A stretch of 64,000 bases of DNA, taken from the NCBI GenBank assembly GCA_000632805.1, contig CP007444.1:4142772-4206771 (forward strand), written 5' to 3'. A program made the position numbers and the translations under genes. How positions within the stretch are numbered: the stretch's first letter is position 1; every line of letters begins with the position of its first letter. Source of the stretch: Dyella jiangningensis. GTDB lineage: Bacteria > Pseudomonadota > Gammaproteobacteria > Xanthomonadales > Rhodanobacteraceae. Shown piece after piece: positions 8,936 through 17,945 of this stretch. The notes below the pieces were generated by a model. The model did not search any database and was not told the origin of the DNA. It was given only the letters and a program-made list of their open reading frames with translations.

Positions 8936-10330
8936 CTACAGCAGGCGGCCGATGAGGCGATCCAGCCGCACGCGCCGCAACCGCTTCAGCAGCTTGCGTA
9001 CTTCAGGCGGATAGCTGCGTGCTCCCTGCAGGTCACGATAGTGCTCCAGGCGTGTCGCATGCCGGCGCAGCGCCAGCCATTCCGTTTCGTGCTGTGAACG
9101 CAATCGCATGGAGGGGTCGCGCAGCAGCAGGCCGTTTTCCAGGTCAAGCGCCCAGGCACGAGGATTGAGGTTGTTGCCGGTAAGCACGGCCCATTCCTCG
9201 TCCACGAACAGCCCCTTGAGGTGATAACTGTTGCCTCCGTCGCGCCACAACCACAGGTTGAGCTGGCCACTGTCGATAGCGCCCTGGTGCCGGCGCGCGA
9301 ACTGCCGCAGGTTGCTTTCATAGAGATACGGCAGCAGGCCGATGCGACTGAACGGCTGGTCGGGCGGAATGTAGAAATCGTTGGCGGTCTTGTCGCCTAC
9401 CATGATGTCGAGGCGACAACCACGGCGCAGCAGCTGGCCGATCGCTGCGCGCACGGGACGCGGCAGGTTGAAATACGGCGTCAGCAGGATCACGCGCTCA
9501 CGCGCTTCGCGCAGCAACGCCAGCAAGGTGTCGTTGAGCGGGTTCTCCCCTCGTCCGAAGCCCGCCAGCGGAATCACCGTGACATCGCCCTCGCCCGGCG
9601 TCTCGCCAGCACCCTCATAACGCGCCTGCTGCAGCGACTGGCGCAAGCGCCGGATGGGCTCCTGCATGTCGCGCGGACGCGGCAATGGCAGGCGGTCAAA
9701 CCGTGGTACGGCATCGCTTTCGCGGAACTGGCGGGCGACGAAGTCGACCATGCAGTCGGCCAGCGCGCGATGGCGGATCAGGTGGTAGCGATCGAGCCGG
9801 TAGCGTTCGTGCTTGGCAAGGTAGACATCGTTGAGGCTGGCACCGCTGTACAGCACGGCATCGTCGATGACGAAGCCCTTCAGATGCAGCACGCCGAATA
9901 GTTCGCGCGTCTGCACCGGCACGCCACGCACGATGACGCCTTCGCCAAGGCGCTGCGCGTACTCGCGATACATCGCCGCATTGCCTTCGCTGGCGCCCTT
10001 GCCGATCAGCCCGCGGCGCGCGCGATGCCAGTCGACGTAGACCTCGATGCTCAACGACGGTCGTGCCGCACGCGCGGCATACAACGCATCGAGCACTTCA
10101 CGACCGGCATCGTCGTCCTGCAGATACAACACCACCAGCACGATGCGACGCTCTGCCTGCGCGATCAGCGCGAGCAGGGTCTCGCGGAACGCCGCCGGCC
10201 CGCTCAGCGTGGTGATGTCCGCCGGTGGCACCGCAAAAGCAGGGCGGCCGGACAGATCCAGGCCGCGACGGCGCCGCAGGGACAACAATCGGCGGGCGAG
10301 GCCGCGAGGCGAAGGCAGGGATCGATTCAT
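8936..10330 (-). CDS. pssA: CDP-diacylglycerol-serine O-phosphatidyltransferase (PLD type)
   Basis: Makes phosphatidylserine, the precursor of phosphatidylethanolamine, from CDP-diacylglycerol and serine at the inner membrane surface. The 464-residue protein (E. coli PssA 451) belongs to the phospholipase D superfamily with two HKD motifs: HLKGFVIDD near residues 148-156 and YHLKGLFVDEE near 352-362. The latter is followed by LTGNNLNPRAWALDLENGLL, a strong signature of PssA rather than cardiolipin synthase. Basic N- and C-termini (RRLLSLRRRR, KLLKRLRRVRLDRLIGRLL) fit membrane association. It is convergent with the YdcF-like gene. Confidence 0.94.
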   Translation of the reverse strand: MNRSLPSPRGLARRLLSLRRRRGLDLSGRPAFAVPPADITTLSGPAAFRETLLALIAQAERRIVLVVLYLQDDDAGREVLDALYAARAARPSLSIEVYVDWHRARRGLIGKGASEGNAAMYREYAQRLGEGVIVRGVPVQTRELFGVLHLKGFVIDDAVLYSGASLNDVYLAKHERYRLDRYHLIRHRALADCMVDFVARQFRESDAVPRFDRLPLPRPRDMQEPIRRLRQSLQQARYEGAGETPGEGDVTVIPLAGFGRGENPLNDTLLALLREARERVILLTPYFNLPRPVRAAIGQLLRRGCRLDIMVGDKTANDFYIPPDQPFSRIGLLPYLYESNLRQFARRHQGAIDSGQLNLWLWRDGGNSYHLKGLFVDEEWAVLTGNNLNPRAWALDLENGLLLRDPSMRLRSQHETEWLALRRHATRLEHYRDLQGARSYPPEVRKLLKRLRRVRLDRLIGRLL

Positions 10331-10443
10331 GGGGCTTCATGTTAATCAACCCCGCGCCCCGGGTGGAGCGCACGGTGTACGCACCCTTCTATGTTCGGCG
10401 TGACGGCACCGTCGTTTTCGCGAAATGCCGCGTGAAGTAGCCT

Positions 10444-11466
10444 TCAGCGATCATCCCTGTCGAGTGCAGGGCGCGGCGTCACGTCGATACTGGCCGTCAT
10501 GCCGGCCGCCAGCACGACATCCTTGGGCACGCTGGCTTCGTCGATCGCGATGCGCACCGGCACGCGTTGCGCCAGCCGCACCCAGTTGAAGGTCGGATTC
10601 ACATCGGCGAGCAGATCCTTACCGGTCGGGTTGTCGCGATCGGTGATGCCACGCGCGACGCCGATGATGCGACCCTTGAGGCGCGTGCCGCCGCTCATCA
10701 GGCGGATATCCACCGGATCGCCCACGCGCAGGTGCGGCAGCTTGGTTTCTTCGAAATAGCCATAGATGTAGTAGCTGTGGCGATCGATCAGGGCGAGGCG
10801 CGGCGTGCCGGTGGCGGCGTAGTCGCCCACGCGCACGTCCAGATTGGTGACATAACCGTCGACGGGCGCACGCACTTCGGTGCGTTCCAGGTCGAGCTTG
10901 GCGCGATCCACCGCGACCTGGGCCTGCACGACGGCAGCCTCCGCCTGCTCGCGGGACGCATTGGCCTGGTGACCGCTGGCCTGCGCCTGTTCCCAGATGG
11001 CGCGTGCGGTCAGTGCGGCAGACTTGGCGTCAGTGCGCTCTTCTTTCGGCACCACGTCGGCCAGATCCTGGCGGCGTTGTGCCTGCTCCTGGCGCATGTC
11101 GTACTCGGCCTTGCGCGCCGCGGCGCTGGCGAGCACGGCGTCGATGTTCGCACCGGCGGCGCGTGCCGCCGCCTTGGCGGCATTGAGGTTGGCCTCCGTC
11201 TGCTGCAAGGCGATCTGGAAGCGCTGCGGGTCGATCTCGAAGAGCACGTCGCCCTTCTTCACCTCGGCGTTATCGATCACCGGCACGCGCGTCACGAGAC
11301 CGGAAACATCAGGCGCGATGCGCACCACCTCAGCGCGCACGCGACCGTCGCGCGTCCACGGCGAATACATGTAATGCCGCCACAGGACGTGACAGAGCAC
11401 GAGCGCCACGATCACGACGACCGCAGTGATGGCGAAGCGAAGCAGGGCTTGGGGCTGGAGTTTCAT
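10444..11466 (-). CDS. HlyD family periplasmic adaptor of an aromatic efflux pump
   Basis: Membrane fusion protein of 340 residues. One N-terminal membrane helix (about 10-30) leads into the lipoyl-like half motif VRIAPDVSGLVTRVPVIDNAEVKKGDVLFEID, an Ala/Gln-rich coiled-coil hairpin (about 90-185), the second half motif (VRAPVDGYVTNLDVRVGDYAATG), and a beta-barrel domain. This is the AaeA/EmrA layout. It links the inner-membrane FUSC subunit to an outer-membrane factor. It lies nine bases after the DUF1656 gene and is the last gene of the MarR-FUSC-DUF1656-HlyD unit, which resembles E. coli aaeXAB, a pump for p-hydroxybenzoate. Confidence 0.92.
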   Translation of the reverse strand: MKLQPQALLRFAITAVVVIVALVLCHVLWRHYMYSPWTRDGRVRAEVVRIAPDVSGLVTRVPVIDNAEVKKGDVLFEIDPQRFQIALQQTEANLNAAKAAARAAGANIDAVLASAAARKAEYDMRQEQAQRRQDLADVVPKEERTDAKSAALTARAIWEQAQASGHQANASREQAEAAVVQAQVAVDRAKLDLERTEVRAPVDGYVTNLDVRVGDYAATGTPRLALIDRHSYYIYGYFEETKLPHLRVGDPVDIRLMSGGTRLKGRIIGVARGITDRDNPTGKDLLADVNPTFNWVRLAQRVPVRIAIDEASVPKDVVLAAGMTASIDVTPRPALDRDDR

Positions 11467-11475
11467 AGTGTGGGC

Positions 11476-11676
11476 TTAGGGATACAGCAGCAGGCCGGCC
11501 GCGCCAAAGAGTACGAAGAACACGGCGACGCGGAACAGGGAGGGATGCCAGACGTAGCGGTACAGGCCGTAGCGGCCGACGATGGTGTCGATCAACCAGA
11601 GCACCAGCAGGCAGCCCGCGTAGACCAGCAGGATGCCGGGCACGAACGCATCGGCGAGTGCTATTTCACGCGGCAT
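11476..11676 (-). CDS. DUF1656 (AaeX-like) small membrane protein
   Basis: A 66-residue protein with two membrane helices (about 8-30 and 42-64) and the conserved start MPREIALADAFVPGILL. DUF1656 proteins sit between the FUSC and HlyD genes of aromatic-acid efflux operons; their exact role in the pump is unknown. I start at the ATG at 11676, whose product matches the family; it overlaps the end of the FUSC gene by 11 bases, so translation is probably coupled. Confidence 0.87.
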   Translation of the reverse strand: MPREIALADAFVPGILLVYAGCLLVLWLIDTIVGRYGLYRYVWHPSLFRVAVFFVLFGAAGLLLYP

Positions 11677-13807
11677 GGGTGTTCTCCGGGGACTTGACGA
11701 TATACGGCGCCAGCGCGGACTCATCGTCGCGCAGCGCGATGCGCAGCTGCAGCAGGTGGGCCAATGCCGGTTGGCAGCTTGCACGCGCCTGCGGCAGCGT
11801 CTGCGACGTCAGCGTGATGGCGTGGCCAGTGGCCGCATAGGCAGCCTGCCATCGGTCCCTGGCGGGCGCATCGTAGAGGTGGGCCACGCTGTCCACGACG
11901 CGCTGCATGCTGTCGACTACCGGCGGCGGCAGATCCTCATGGGCCATGTCCTGACGAAGTTCGATGATCGCCCGGCCGCAGTCGTGAACGGCAAGCGCCC
12001 AGCTCAGCAGGCTGCGCGACTCCTCGCTGCCTTGCTTGGTGAACTGCACGATCTGATGGTAGAGGTCGCGGTTGACGCTCTCGAATGCATACAGGATGCC
12101 TTGCAGCGGCGCCGTCGCGGCGAACACCACCTGCCGGCGCAGCTGCACAAGCTGGCGGCGGCGCAACCAGGCGGTGCCGATCACGGTGGGAATGATCATG
12201 AAGGCCACGCCACTCATCATCAGGCCGAACAATGACGCGATGGCGTCGTTGAAGAAGCTCTCCGGCGCGTACACCATCGGGTTCTTCACCGCGAGGATGT
12301 AGACGTAACCCAGCGTGTATCCCGCGCCGATGCCGGGCAGCGTGGCGTTGCGCGTCGTGAGATACGGCCCTATCGCAAGGAGCGGCCCGGTCACCAGTAT
12401 GAACATCAGGAAGCCGTCGCTGCCCGGCATGATCCAGAACACCACGAAGTACGCGGCCGTCATGCCCGCCGCATAACCGATCCACGTATTGGCGGTGGCA
12501 GCCAGCGGCGATGGCGAAGTCGCCAGCAGTCCGCTGAAGATGGTCGCCAGCAGCATTGCACTGGGACCGAAAGGCCAACCCGTGGCGATCCAGAACACGC
12601 TCAGCGTGATCATGGTGAGGAAGGTGCGTATCACGGCGATGAGCGGCGCGGCATAGTCGTTGGCGCGCTTGAAGTCCACACGTTCCACGGTGCCGCCCAG
12701 CGCGCCCTGGGTTTCGCGCAGACTGGCCTCCAGCGAGGTGAAATCGCGTAGCTCGCTCACGAAACGGCGCAGCATCATGGTGCCGCTGTCGAACTCCATC
12801 AGTAGCTCGGGATCCTGCCGCAGGTCCTCTCGCAACTGCGCCGCCAGCGGGGCCAGCTTCCCTTCGCAGGCTTCCAGGCGCGTCGCGAGCAGGCGCGGCA
12901 TGGATTGCTCGGCCGGCGGCGGCGACAACGCTTCGCCTACCGGCGCGTAGAGCTTGATCAACGCGCCAGCGGTGCGCGGATGGTTATTGCGCTGCAGGCG
13001 ATTGATCAAATGATGCAGCGACTGGAAGCTCGTGGCCGCCGCCATGTAGCGCAGGTTGAGCAGCTGCATGCGGCTGCTGCGGGCGCGTGCCTCGGGATCC
13101 TCGAAGATAACCGACGAACGCAGGTCTTCGAGCTGCACGGCAGCGCGCACGAAGCGCAGGTGCACCTTTTCCATCTCCGCACGCGGGATGGCCCCGCCCA
13201 GACTGCCGCGCGCGAAGTCGATGAAGTGCTGGTAGTGCTCGCGCGCGCTGCGACGAAGCAGCTGGCGCAGACGCTCGGGCAGCACTACGTCGCTGACCAG
13301 GCCCGCCACCACGATGCCGAGCATCACCTCGCTCACGCGCATCATGGCGGAGTCGAACACGCGGTACGGATTGTTGATGGCCGGCAACGCCACGATGGCC
13401 GCCGTGTATCCGGCCAGCACGAAGCCGTAGGACATGAAGTTGCGATAGAGCACTGCGCCCCCCGCGCAGATGCCCACCCACAAGGCGAGCGCCGTCAGAA
13501 ACAGCTCGCGCTGCTGCGGGAAGGCTGACATCAGCAGCAGGCCCACCAGGCTGCCGGTACAGGTGCCGATGGCGCGGTAGAAGCTTTTCGCCAGCACCAT
13601 GCCGCTGTGCGGATGCATCACGATCGACACGGTGATCATCGTGGTCGACGGCTGCTCGAGCTGGAACAACATGGAAAACCATGCGGCGAGATAGAACGCC
13701 AGCAGGCACTTGACCACGAAGATCCACGCCTGGCGCTCTTCCATGACGAACTCGCGCAGCCATGACGGGTTGCGCCTGGACGGGATGTCGATAGGTGTGG
13801 CCGACAT
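11666..13807 (-). CDS. FUSC family (AaeB-like) inner membrane transporter
   Basis: Fusaric acid resistance type transporter of 713 residues. It has an N-terminal membrane block (about 28-180, with ITVSIVMHPHSGMVLAKSFYRAIGT), a long cytoplasmic helical region (about 190-380), a second membrane block (about 390-530), and a cytoplasmic C-terminal tail. This two-block architecture is that of AaeB and other FUSC proteins, which export aromatic acids by proton antiport together with an HlyD adaptor. Two bases separate it from the marR-type gene upstream, so it is co-transcribed with its likely regulator. The exact substrate is unknown; hydroxybenzoates are a reasonable guess because XanB2 makes them in this organism. 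Confidence 0.92.
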   Translation of the reverse strand: MSATPIDIPSRRNPSWLREFVMEERQAWIFVVKCLLAFYLAAWFSMLFQLEQPSTTMITVSIVMHPHSGMVLAKSFYRAIGTCTGSLVGLLLMSAFPQQRELFLTALALWVGICAGGAVLYRNFMSYGFVLAGYTAAIVALPAINNPYRVFDSAMMRVSEVMLGIVVAGLVSDVVLPERLRQLLRRSAREHYQHFIDFARGSLGGAIPRAEMEKVHLRFVRAAVQLEDLRSSVIFEDPEARARSSRMQLLNLRYMAAATSFQSLHHLINRLQRNNHPRTAGALIKLYAPVGEALSPPPAEQSMPRLLATRLEACEGKLAPLAAQLREDLRQDPELLMEFDSGTMMLRRFVSELRDFTSLEASLRETQGALGGTVERVDFKRANDYAAPLIAVIRTFLTMITLSVFWIATGWPFGPSAMLLATIFSGLLATSPSPLAATANTWIGYAAGMTAAYFVVFWIMPGSDGFLMFILVTGPLLAIGPYLTTRNATLPGIGAGYTLGYVYILAVKNPMVYAPESFFNDAIASLFGLMMSGVAFMIIPTVIGTAWLRRRQLVQLRRQVVFAATAPLQGILYAFESVNRDLYHQIVQFTKQGSEESRSLLSWALAVHDCGRAIIELRQDMAHEDLPPPVVDSMQRVVDSVAHLYDAPARDRWQAAYAATGHAITLTSQTLPQARASCQPALAHLLQLRIALRDDESALAPYIVKSPENTHAA

Positions 13808-13809
13808 GG

Positions 13810-14304
13810 TCAGGTTCGCTCAAGCTGCGCGAGGAACTTCTTCAGCAGGCGCTCGAGCTGCGCCATTTCGCGCGGCTGCATGTCACCGACCTGGCGCTCG
13901 AGCAGCGCGCACACGCCAGGCAGGAAGCCTTCGATCATCGCCACGCCATCCGGCGTCAGCGACAAGGCGACCTTGCGGCGATCCTCGTCGCTGGCGTTGC
14001 GCGCGATCAACCCCTTCTCGCACAGCTCGTTGGTAAGTCGCGTGATATTGGCCAGCTTTTCTCCTGCCGCGTCCGCCAGCTCGGTGGCATGCAGGGTGTA
14101 GCCCTCGGTGCCGTACAGCATCATCAGCAGGTTGTATTCCGGATGATTGATGCCGTAGGGCCGCAACATGGCATTGGCGTCGTCATGCACGCGCTTGTAG
14201 ATGTGCTTGATGAGGCGCACTAGCACGGCCGGATCCCGCGGAAACGCAGGATGCCGCTGACGCGTGATGGCCAGTCTCTGTTCGGTAGGGAGGAAGCTGT
14301 TCAT
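13810..14304 (-). CDS. MarR family transcriptional regulator
   Basis: DNA-binding repressor of 164 residues. The winged helix runs from about 50 to 125: NHPEYNLLMMLYGTEGYTLHATELADAAGEKLANITRLTNELCEKGLIARNASDEDRRKVALSLT in pieces shows the helix-turn-helix (ELADAAGEKLANITRLTNEL) and the DxRxK wing (DEDRRKV). Terminal helices form the dimer interface. As first gene of the efflux operon it probably represses its own promoter and is released by an aromatic ligand. AT-rich palindromes directly upstream (14319-14354) are the likely operator. I use the ATG at 14304, since the longer frame crosses the promoter. Confidence 0.92.
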   Translation of the reverse strand: MNSFLPTEQRLAITRQRHPAFPRDPAVLVRLIKHIYKRVHDDANAMLRPYGINHPEYNLLMMLYGTEGYTLHATELADAAGEKLANITRLTNELCEKGLIARNASDEDRRKVALSLTPDGVAMIEGFLPGVCALLERQVGDMQPREMAQLERLLKKFLAQLERT

Positions 14305-14318
14305 GGCGCGCGGCCCAA

Positions 14319-14354
14319 ATAGTACATATATGTAATATATACATGTGTATTTTA
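14319..14354 (-). promoter_or_regulatory. Operator/promoter of the MarR-FUSC operon
   Basis: A sharply AT-rich island in GC-rich DNA. It holds the perfect 12-bp palindrome TACATATATGTA (14323-14334) and the near-palindrome ATACATGTGTAT (14339-14350), 16 bp apart centre to centre. A candidate -10 (TATATT on the minus strand) is at 14334-14339. Position just before the marR-type ATG fits autorepression. Confidence 0.7.
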
Positions 14355-14399
14355 GGCTCGCGCGGCGAGGACGCGCAAGAGCGTCACCCTGCAGACGTG

Positions 14400-14424
14400 A
14401 AAAAGGCGCCACGAGGGCGCCTTT
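14400..14424 (-). terminator. Intrinsic terminator after the DUF4156 lipoprotein gene
   Basis: Stem AAAGGCGCC/GGCGCCTTT (14402-14410 with 14416-14424) with loop ACGAG. The run of A on the plus strand at 14400-14404 gives a U-tract to minus-strand transcripts. Confidence 0.75.
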
Positions 14425-14442
14425 CATGGGGTGCAGCGTGAA

Positions 14443-14528
14443 CCTGTGGGAGCGCACCCTGTGCGCGACCGCAGAGTTTGCCGTTACCGCTCCGTAGGTT
14501 TGTCGCGCACAGGGTGCGCTCCCACAGG
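14443..14528. repeat. Palindromic intergenic repeat, copy 1
   Basis: Two perfect 27-bp inverted arms (14443-14469 and 14502-14528) around a 32-base centre. The arm core is GTGGGAGCGCACCCTGTG followed by CGCGAC. This is the best preserved of five copies in the window (others near 18968, 24004, 26914 and 36265), all between genes. REP/REPIN-like elements of this look are mobilised in trans by RAYT transposases; none is seen here. Confidence 0.9.
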
Positions 14529-14543
14529 AGGTTCCGGCTTAGC

Positions 14544-14972
14544 TCAGTTGTTGCCCTTGATCGGATACGTCTCGAAACCACCCGGCGTCGCCTGGTTGGG
14601 CTGCTGCTGGTTGGGGTTGGCCGGGTTCGCCTGGCGATTGGCCGGCGCCAGCTGGGCGTTGCCGCACTGGTAGGCACCCCACGGCTGCGAGCCGTCGGTC
14701 GGTTCGCTCAGTGGCTTGATGGTATCGGCGTGCATCTTCGCCGCTTCGTTGCGCGCCATGACTTCCAGTTCGTCACGCACCTTGATGTCGTTGCGATTGA
14801 CCGGACCGACATGGTCCATCACCGACACGGTGACCTTGCCCAGGTCACGGCACGACGACATATCGCCGGTCCAGGCCGTGCGAACGCCCTTGCCGGCATC
14901 GTCCAGCGTGATGCCGTAGGTGCAGGCGCCGAGCAACGCGATGGGAACGAGCAACAACAGGGTCTTGCGCAT
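14544..14972 (-). CDS. DUF4156-type outer-membrane lipoprotein
   Basis: Protein of 142 residues with a lipoprotein signal: MRKTLLLLVPIALLGAC, so lipidation at Cys17. The mature part has a conserved-looking core (CRDLGKVTVSVMDHVG, RNEAAKMHADTI, YQCGN) as in the DUF4156 group of small envelope lipoproteins, where a V-x-V strand and two cysteines recur. The C-terminal 35 residues are a low-complexity Asn/Gln/Pro/Ala tail (PANPNQQQPNQATPGG). Function unknown. Monocistronic, with a terminator about 120 bases downstream beyond a palindromic repeat. Confidence 0.78.
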   Translation of the reverse strand: MRKTLLLLVPIALLGACTYGITLDDAGKGVRTAWTGDMSSCRDLGKVTVSVMDHVGPVNRNDIKVRDELEVMARNEAAKMHADTIKPLSEPTDGSQPWGAYQCGNAQLAPANRQANPANPNQQQPNQATPGGFETYPIKGNN

Positions 14973-15000
14973 GGATGACTCCGCGACTTGAAAAGTAGAA

Positions 15001-15023
15001 GGCCGGGCGCTATCCGCCCGGCC
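15001..15023 (-). terminator. Intrinsic terminator after the M16 peptidase gene
   Basis: Perfect 9-bp GC stem GGCCGGGCG/CGCCCGGCC (15001-15009 with 15015-15023), five-base loop. In the minus-strand transcript it is followed by a T-rich stretch (TTCTACTTTT). Confidence 0.75.
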
Positions 15024-15071
15024 TCCATCCTAACCCGGGGACGTGAACAGGTCCCCCTATGACATCAACGA

Positions 15072-17945
15072 TTACTTGGACGGCACCGGCTTGCCGTCGC
15101 CATCGATCACCTCGATCTCGCCCAGCTTGAGCGCACGCACCGGCTGCTCGATCTTCTTGAGATCGCCCACGATCACCCAGGTCAGCGCGGACGGCTTGAT
15201 GATTTCCTTCAAGGCCTGCTCCGCGTCGGTCTGGCGGATGGCCTCAGTGCGGGCCTTGAGCGTCTGCACGTAATCATCCGGACGACCGTACTGCACGATC
15301 TCGGTCATCGCGCCCAGCACTTCCGAACTGGTTTCGAAGCTGCCCGGCAGGCCGCGCACGTTGGAGTCCTTGATCTTGTCGACTTCCTGCTCGGTCAGCG
15401 GACGCGCGCCCACCACTTCGGTGGCTTCCTTGAACACCTCGTTCGCGGACTCGGCGGTCTTGTCCGTCTGCACTGGCGCGTACATCAGGAACGGACGCTG
15501 GCCGATCGCATCGCGCATGAAGCTGAAGGCGCCGTAGGCCCAGCGCTTGTCCTCTCGCAGGTTCATATTGAGGCGCGAGGTGAAGCTGCCACCGAACGCG
15601 CCGTTGGCCACGTCGATCGCCAGTTCGTTCGGCGCCTTGCTCGAGGGCGCGAGCAGACCGGCGAGAATCAGCGACTGCGGTGCATCCGGCTTGTCGATCA
15701 GGAACACGCGCGGCTTGGGCTGCGTCGCCACGGTGCCGATGTTCTTCTTCGGCAGCGCGCTGGACGGTGCCTTCCAGTCACCGAAGGCGGCTTCGAGTTG
15801 CGGAATGATCTGCTGCAGCGTGGTGTCGCCGGCGACAAGGATCTTCACGTTATCCGGGCGCAGCCAGTCACGCTGGAACGCCGTGAGGTCCGATGCCTGC
15901 ATCGACTTGATCGCCTCCTCGGTGCCCGAACCGGTGAACGGGATGCCGTAGGCGTGGTTGGCGCCGTACAGCAGCGGCGGCAAGGTGCGCAGCGCCAGCG
16001 CCGTGGGCTGCGTCTTCTCCTGCGCGATGCCGGCCAGCCACTGGCCGCGCACGCGTTCGATGTCTTCGCTCTTGAAGGCAGGGTTGCGCACGATGTCGGC
16101 GAACAGCGCCAGCGACGGCTGCAACTGGTCGTTCAACGCATTGAGCGCCGCCGAGCACGAGTCGAGGCCGCAACCGATGCGCGTGATCGCGCCGAGGCGC
16201 TGCTTGCGCTTGGCCACTTCCACCGAGTCCAGATCCTTGGTGCTCTCGTTCATCAGCGTGGTGGTGAAGCTGGCAGTTCCGAGCTTGCGACCCTGGTCGG
16301 CGGCATAGCCCGCGTTGAACAGCAACTGCACGTGCGTCACCGGCACGGTATGACGCTGTGCCAGCACGACTTCGATGCCGTTCTTCAGTTTGCCGCGCTC
16401 CAGCGCCGGGAAGCTCAAGTCAGGGAAGGTCGCCACCTTGGGCACGCCCTGGCTGCGGTCGAGCTGGTTCTTGGCCACGCTGAAGTCCTGCTTGGCGGGC
16501 ATCTTCGGCGCCGGCTTCCCATCGACCGGACCGAGCGCGACCACCTTGGCGTCTTCCTGCTCGCCGTTGAAGTCGTCGCCGGCCGGCAGCACGGTGAGCA
16601 GGTAGTCGCCATGGCTCAACCACTTGTCGGACGCGGCCTTGACGCTGGCCTGCGTGGCGGCATCGGCGCGCTGCAGGTCCTTCTTGTAGGCGCCCGGATC
16701 ACCGCGATAGACCTGGCCTTCGGCCAGGATCACCGCCTTGCCGCCGAAGCCGCCGACCTTTTCCAGGCCGCGCACGAAGCCGGCGCGGTTGCCGATCTTG
16801 GCGCGCTCCAGCTCGTCGGCATTGGGGCCGTCGGCGAGGAATTTCTTCAGCTCGTCGTTGATCGCCGCTTCGACCTTGGCCGGGTCCACGCCGTCCTTCA
16901 CGTCGGCCTGGATCTGGAACTGGCTGGCCAGCGCAAACGGCGAAATGCTCGCCGACACGTCGTCGACCAGCTTGTCCTGGTAGACGAGGCGCTGGTACAG
17001 GCGCGAGGTCTTGCCGCCGCCAAGCACGGTGGAGGCAAGGTCGAGCTGGATCGCATCGTCCGTGCCCAGCTGCGGCACCACCCAAGTACGATAGATGCGC
17101 GGCTGCGCCACGTGGTCGTGCTGCACGCCACGGGTGGACTTGGTGAGCGGCGTGATCCACGCCTGCTGGCGCGGCACCGGCGGGCCGGCGGGGATGTCGC
17201 CGAAGTACTTCTCGGCCTTGGCCTTGGCTTCCGCGACGGTGATGTCGCCAGCCAGCACCAGCGTGGTGTTGGCGGCGCCGTAATAATCGTGGAACCACTG
17301 CTTCACGTCCGCCAGCGAGGCGGCGTTGAGGTCCGCCATCGAGCCAATGGTGTCGTGCTGGTAGGGATGGTTGCCCGGGTAGGTGTTGGACAGGATGTTC
17401 TGGTCCACGCGGCCGTACGGGCGGTTCTCGCCCTGGCGCTTCTCGTTCTGCACCACACCGCGCTGGGTGTCGAGTTCCTTCTGGCCGATGGCGCCCAGCA
17501 GGTGACCCATGCGATCCGATTCCATCCATAGCGCCATGTCGAGTGCGGTAGTCGGCACCGTCTCGAAATAGTTGGTGCGATCAAACCAGGTGGTGCCGTT
17601 CATGTCGGTGGCGCCTGCCAGCTCGAACGGCTGGAAGTAGGTGCCCTTGTGGTTCTCCGAGCCGGAGAACATCAGGTGTTCGAACAGGTGGGCGAAGCCG
17701 GTCTTGCCCTTGGGTTCGTCGGCCGAGCCGACGTGGTACCAGATGCTCACCGCCACCACCGGCGCCTTGTGGTCCTCGTGGACCACCACGGTCAGGCCGT
17801 TGGGCAGGGTGAAACGGGTGTAGGCGATGTCGGGGACGGCGGTAGCGGCGGATTCCACCGCGGCTTGGGGTGCAGCGATCGCCGGCCAACCGGCCGAGAC
17901 ACTGAGCAATCCTGCGACGAGCAGGGCGAGGGGCTTTCTTGCCAT
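15072..17945 (-). CDS. M16 family (pitrilysin-type) zinc metallopeptidase, two-domain
   Basis: Large exported protease of 957 residues. A signal peptide (RKPLALLVAGLLSVSAGWPAIAA) is followed by a first M16 unit with the inverted zinc motif HLFEH near residue 86 and a downstream EKRQGE that supplies the third ligand. The second half, from about 500 (LKNGIEVVLAQRHTVPVTHVQLL), has the same fold but lacks the zinc motif, as in paired M16 proteins where one half is inactive. Cells use such enzymes to degrade peptides in the periplasm. I start at the ATG at 17945, seven bases after AGGAG. Divergent from the small peptide gene across a repeat-rich 288-bp region. Confidence 0.94.
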   Translation of the reverse strand: MARKPLALLVAGLLSVSAGWPAIAAPQAAVESAATAVPDIAYTRFTLPNGLTVVVHEDHKAPVVAVSIWYHVGSADEPKGKTGFAHLFEHLMFSGSENHKGTYFQPFELAGATDMNGTTWFDRTNYFETVPTTALDMALWMESDRMGHLLGAIGQKELDTQRGVVQNEKRQGENRPYGRVDQNILSNTYPGNHPYQHDTIGSMADLNAASLADVKQWFHDYYGAANTTLVLAGDITVAEAKAKAEKYFGDIPAGPPVPRQQAWITPLTKSTRGVQHDHVAQPRIYRTWVVPQLGTDDAIQLDLASTVLGGGKTSRLYQRLVYQDKLVDDVSASISPFALASQFQIQADVKDGVDPAKVEAAINDELKKFLADGPNADELERAKIGNRAGFVRGLEKVGGFGGKAVILAEGQVYRGDPGAYKKDLQRADAATQASVKAASDKWLSHGDYLLTVLPAGDDFNGEQEDAKVVALGPVDGKPAPKMPAKQDFSVAKNQLDRSQGVPKVATFPDLSFPALERGKLKNGIEVVLAQRHTVPVTHVQLLFNAGYAADQGRKLGTASFTTTLMNESTKDLDSVEVAKRKQRLGAITRIGCGLDSCSAALNALNDQLQPSLALFADIVRNPAFKSEDIERVRGQWLAGIAQEKTQPTALALRTLPPLLYGANHAYGIPFTGSGTEEAIKSMQASDLTAFQRDWLRPDNVKILVAGDTTLQQIIPQLEAAFGDWKAPSSALPKKNIGTVATQPKPRVFLIDKPDAPQSLILAGLLAPSSKAPNELAIDVANGAFGGSFTSRLNMNLREDKRWAYGAFSFMRDAIGQRPFLMYAPVQTDKTAESANEVFKEATEVVGARPLTEQEVDKIKDSNVRGLPGSFETSSEVLGAMTEIVQYGRPDDYVQTLKARTEAIRQTDAEQALKEIIKPSALTWVIVGDLKKIEQPVRALKLGEIEVIDGDGKPVPSK

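Noticed and set aside
10225-10440. Short plus-strand frame upstream of pssA
   Set aside because: Mostly antisense to the pssA N-terminus; no supporting signals.
15798-17531. 577-residue open frame antisense to the M16 peptidase
   Set aside because: High-GC codon shadow; rich in Arg, His, Gln and Leu with no family resemblance, while the opposite strand encodes a complete peptidase.
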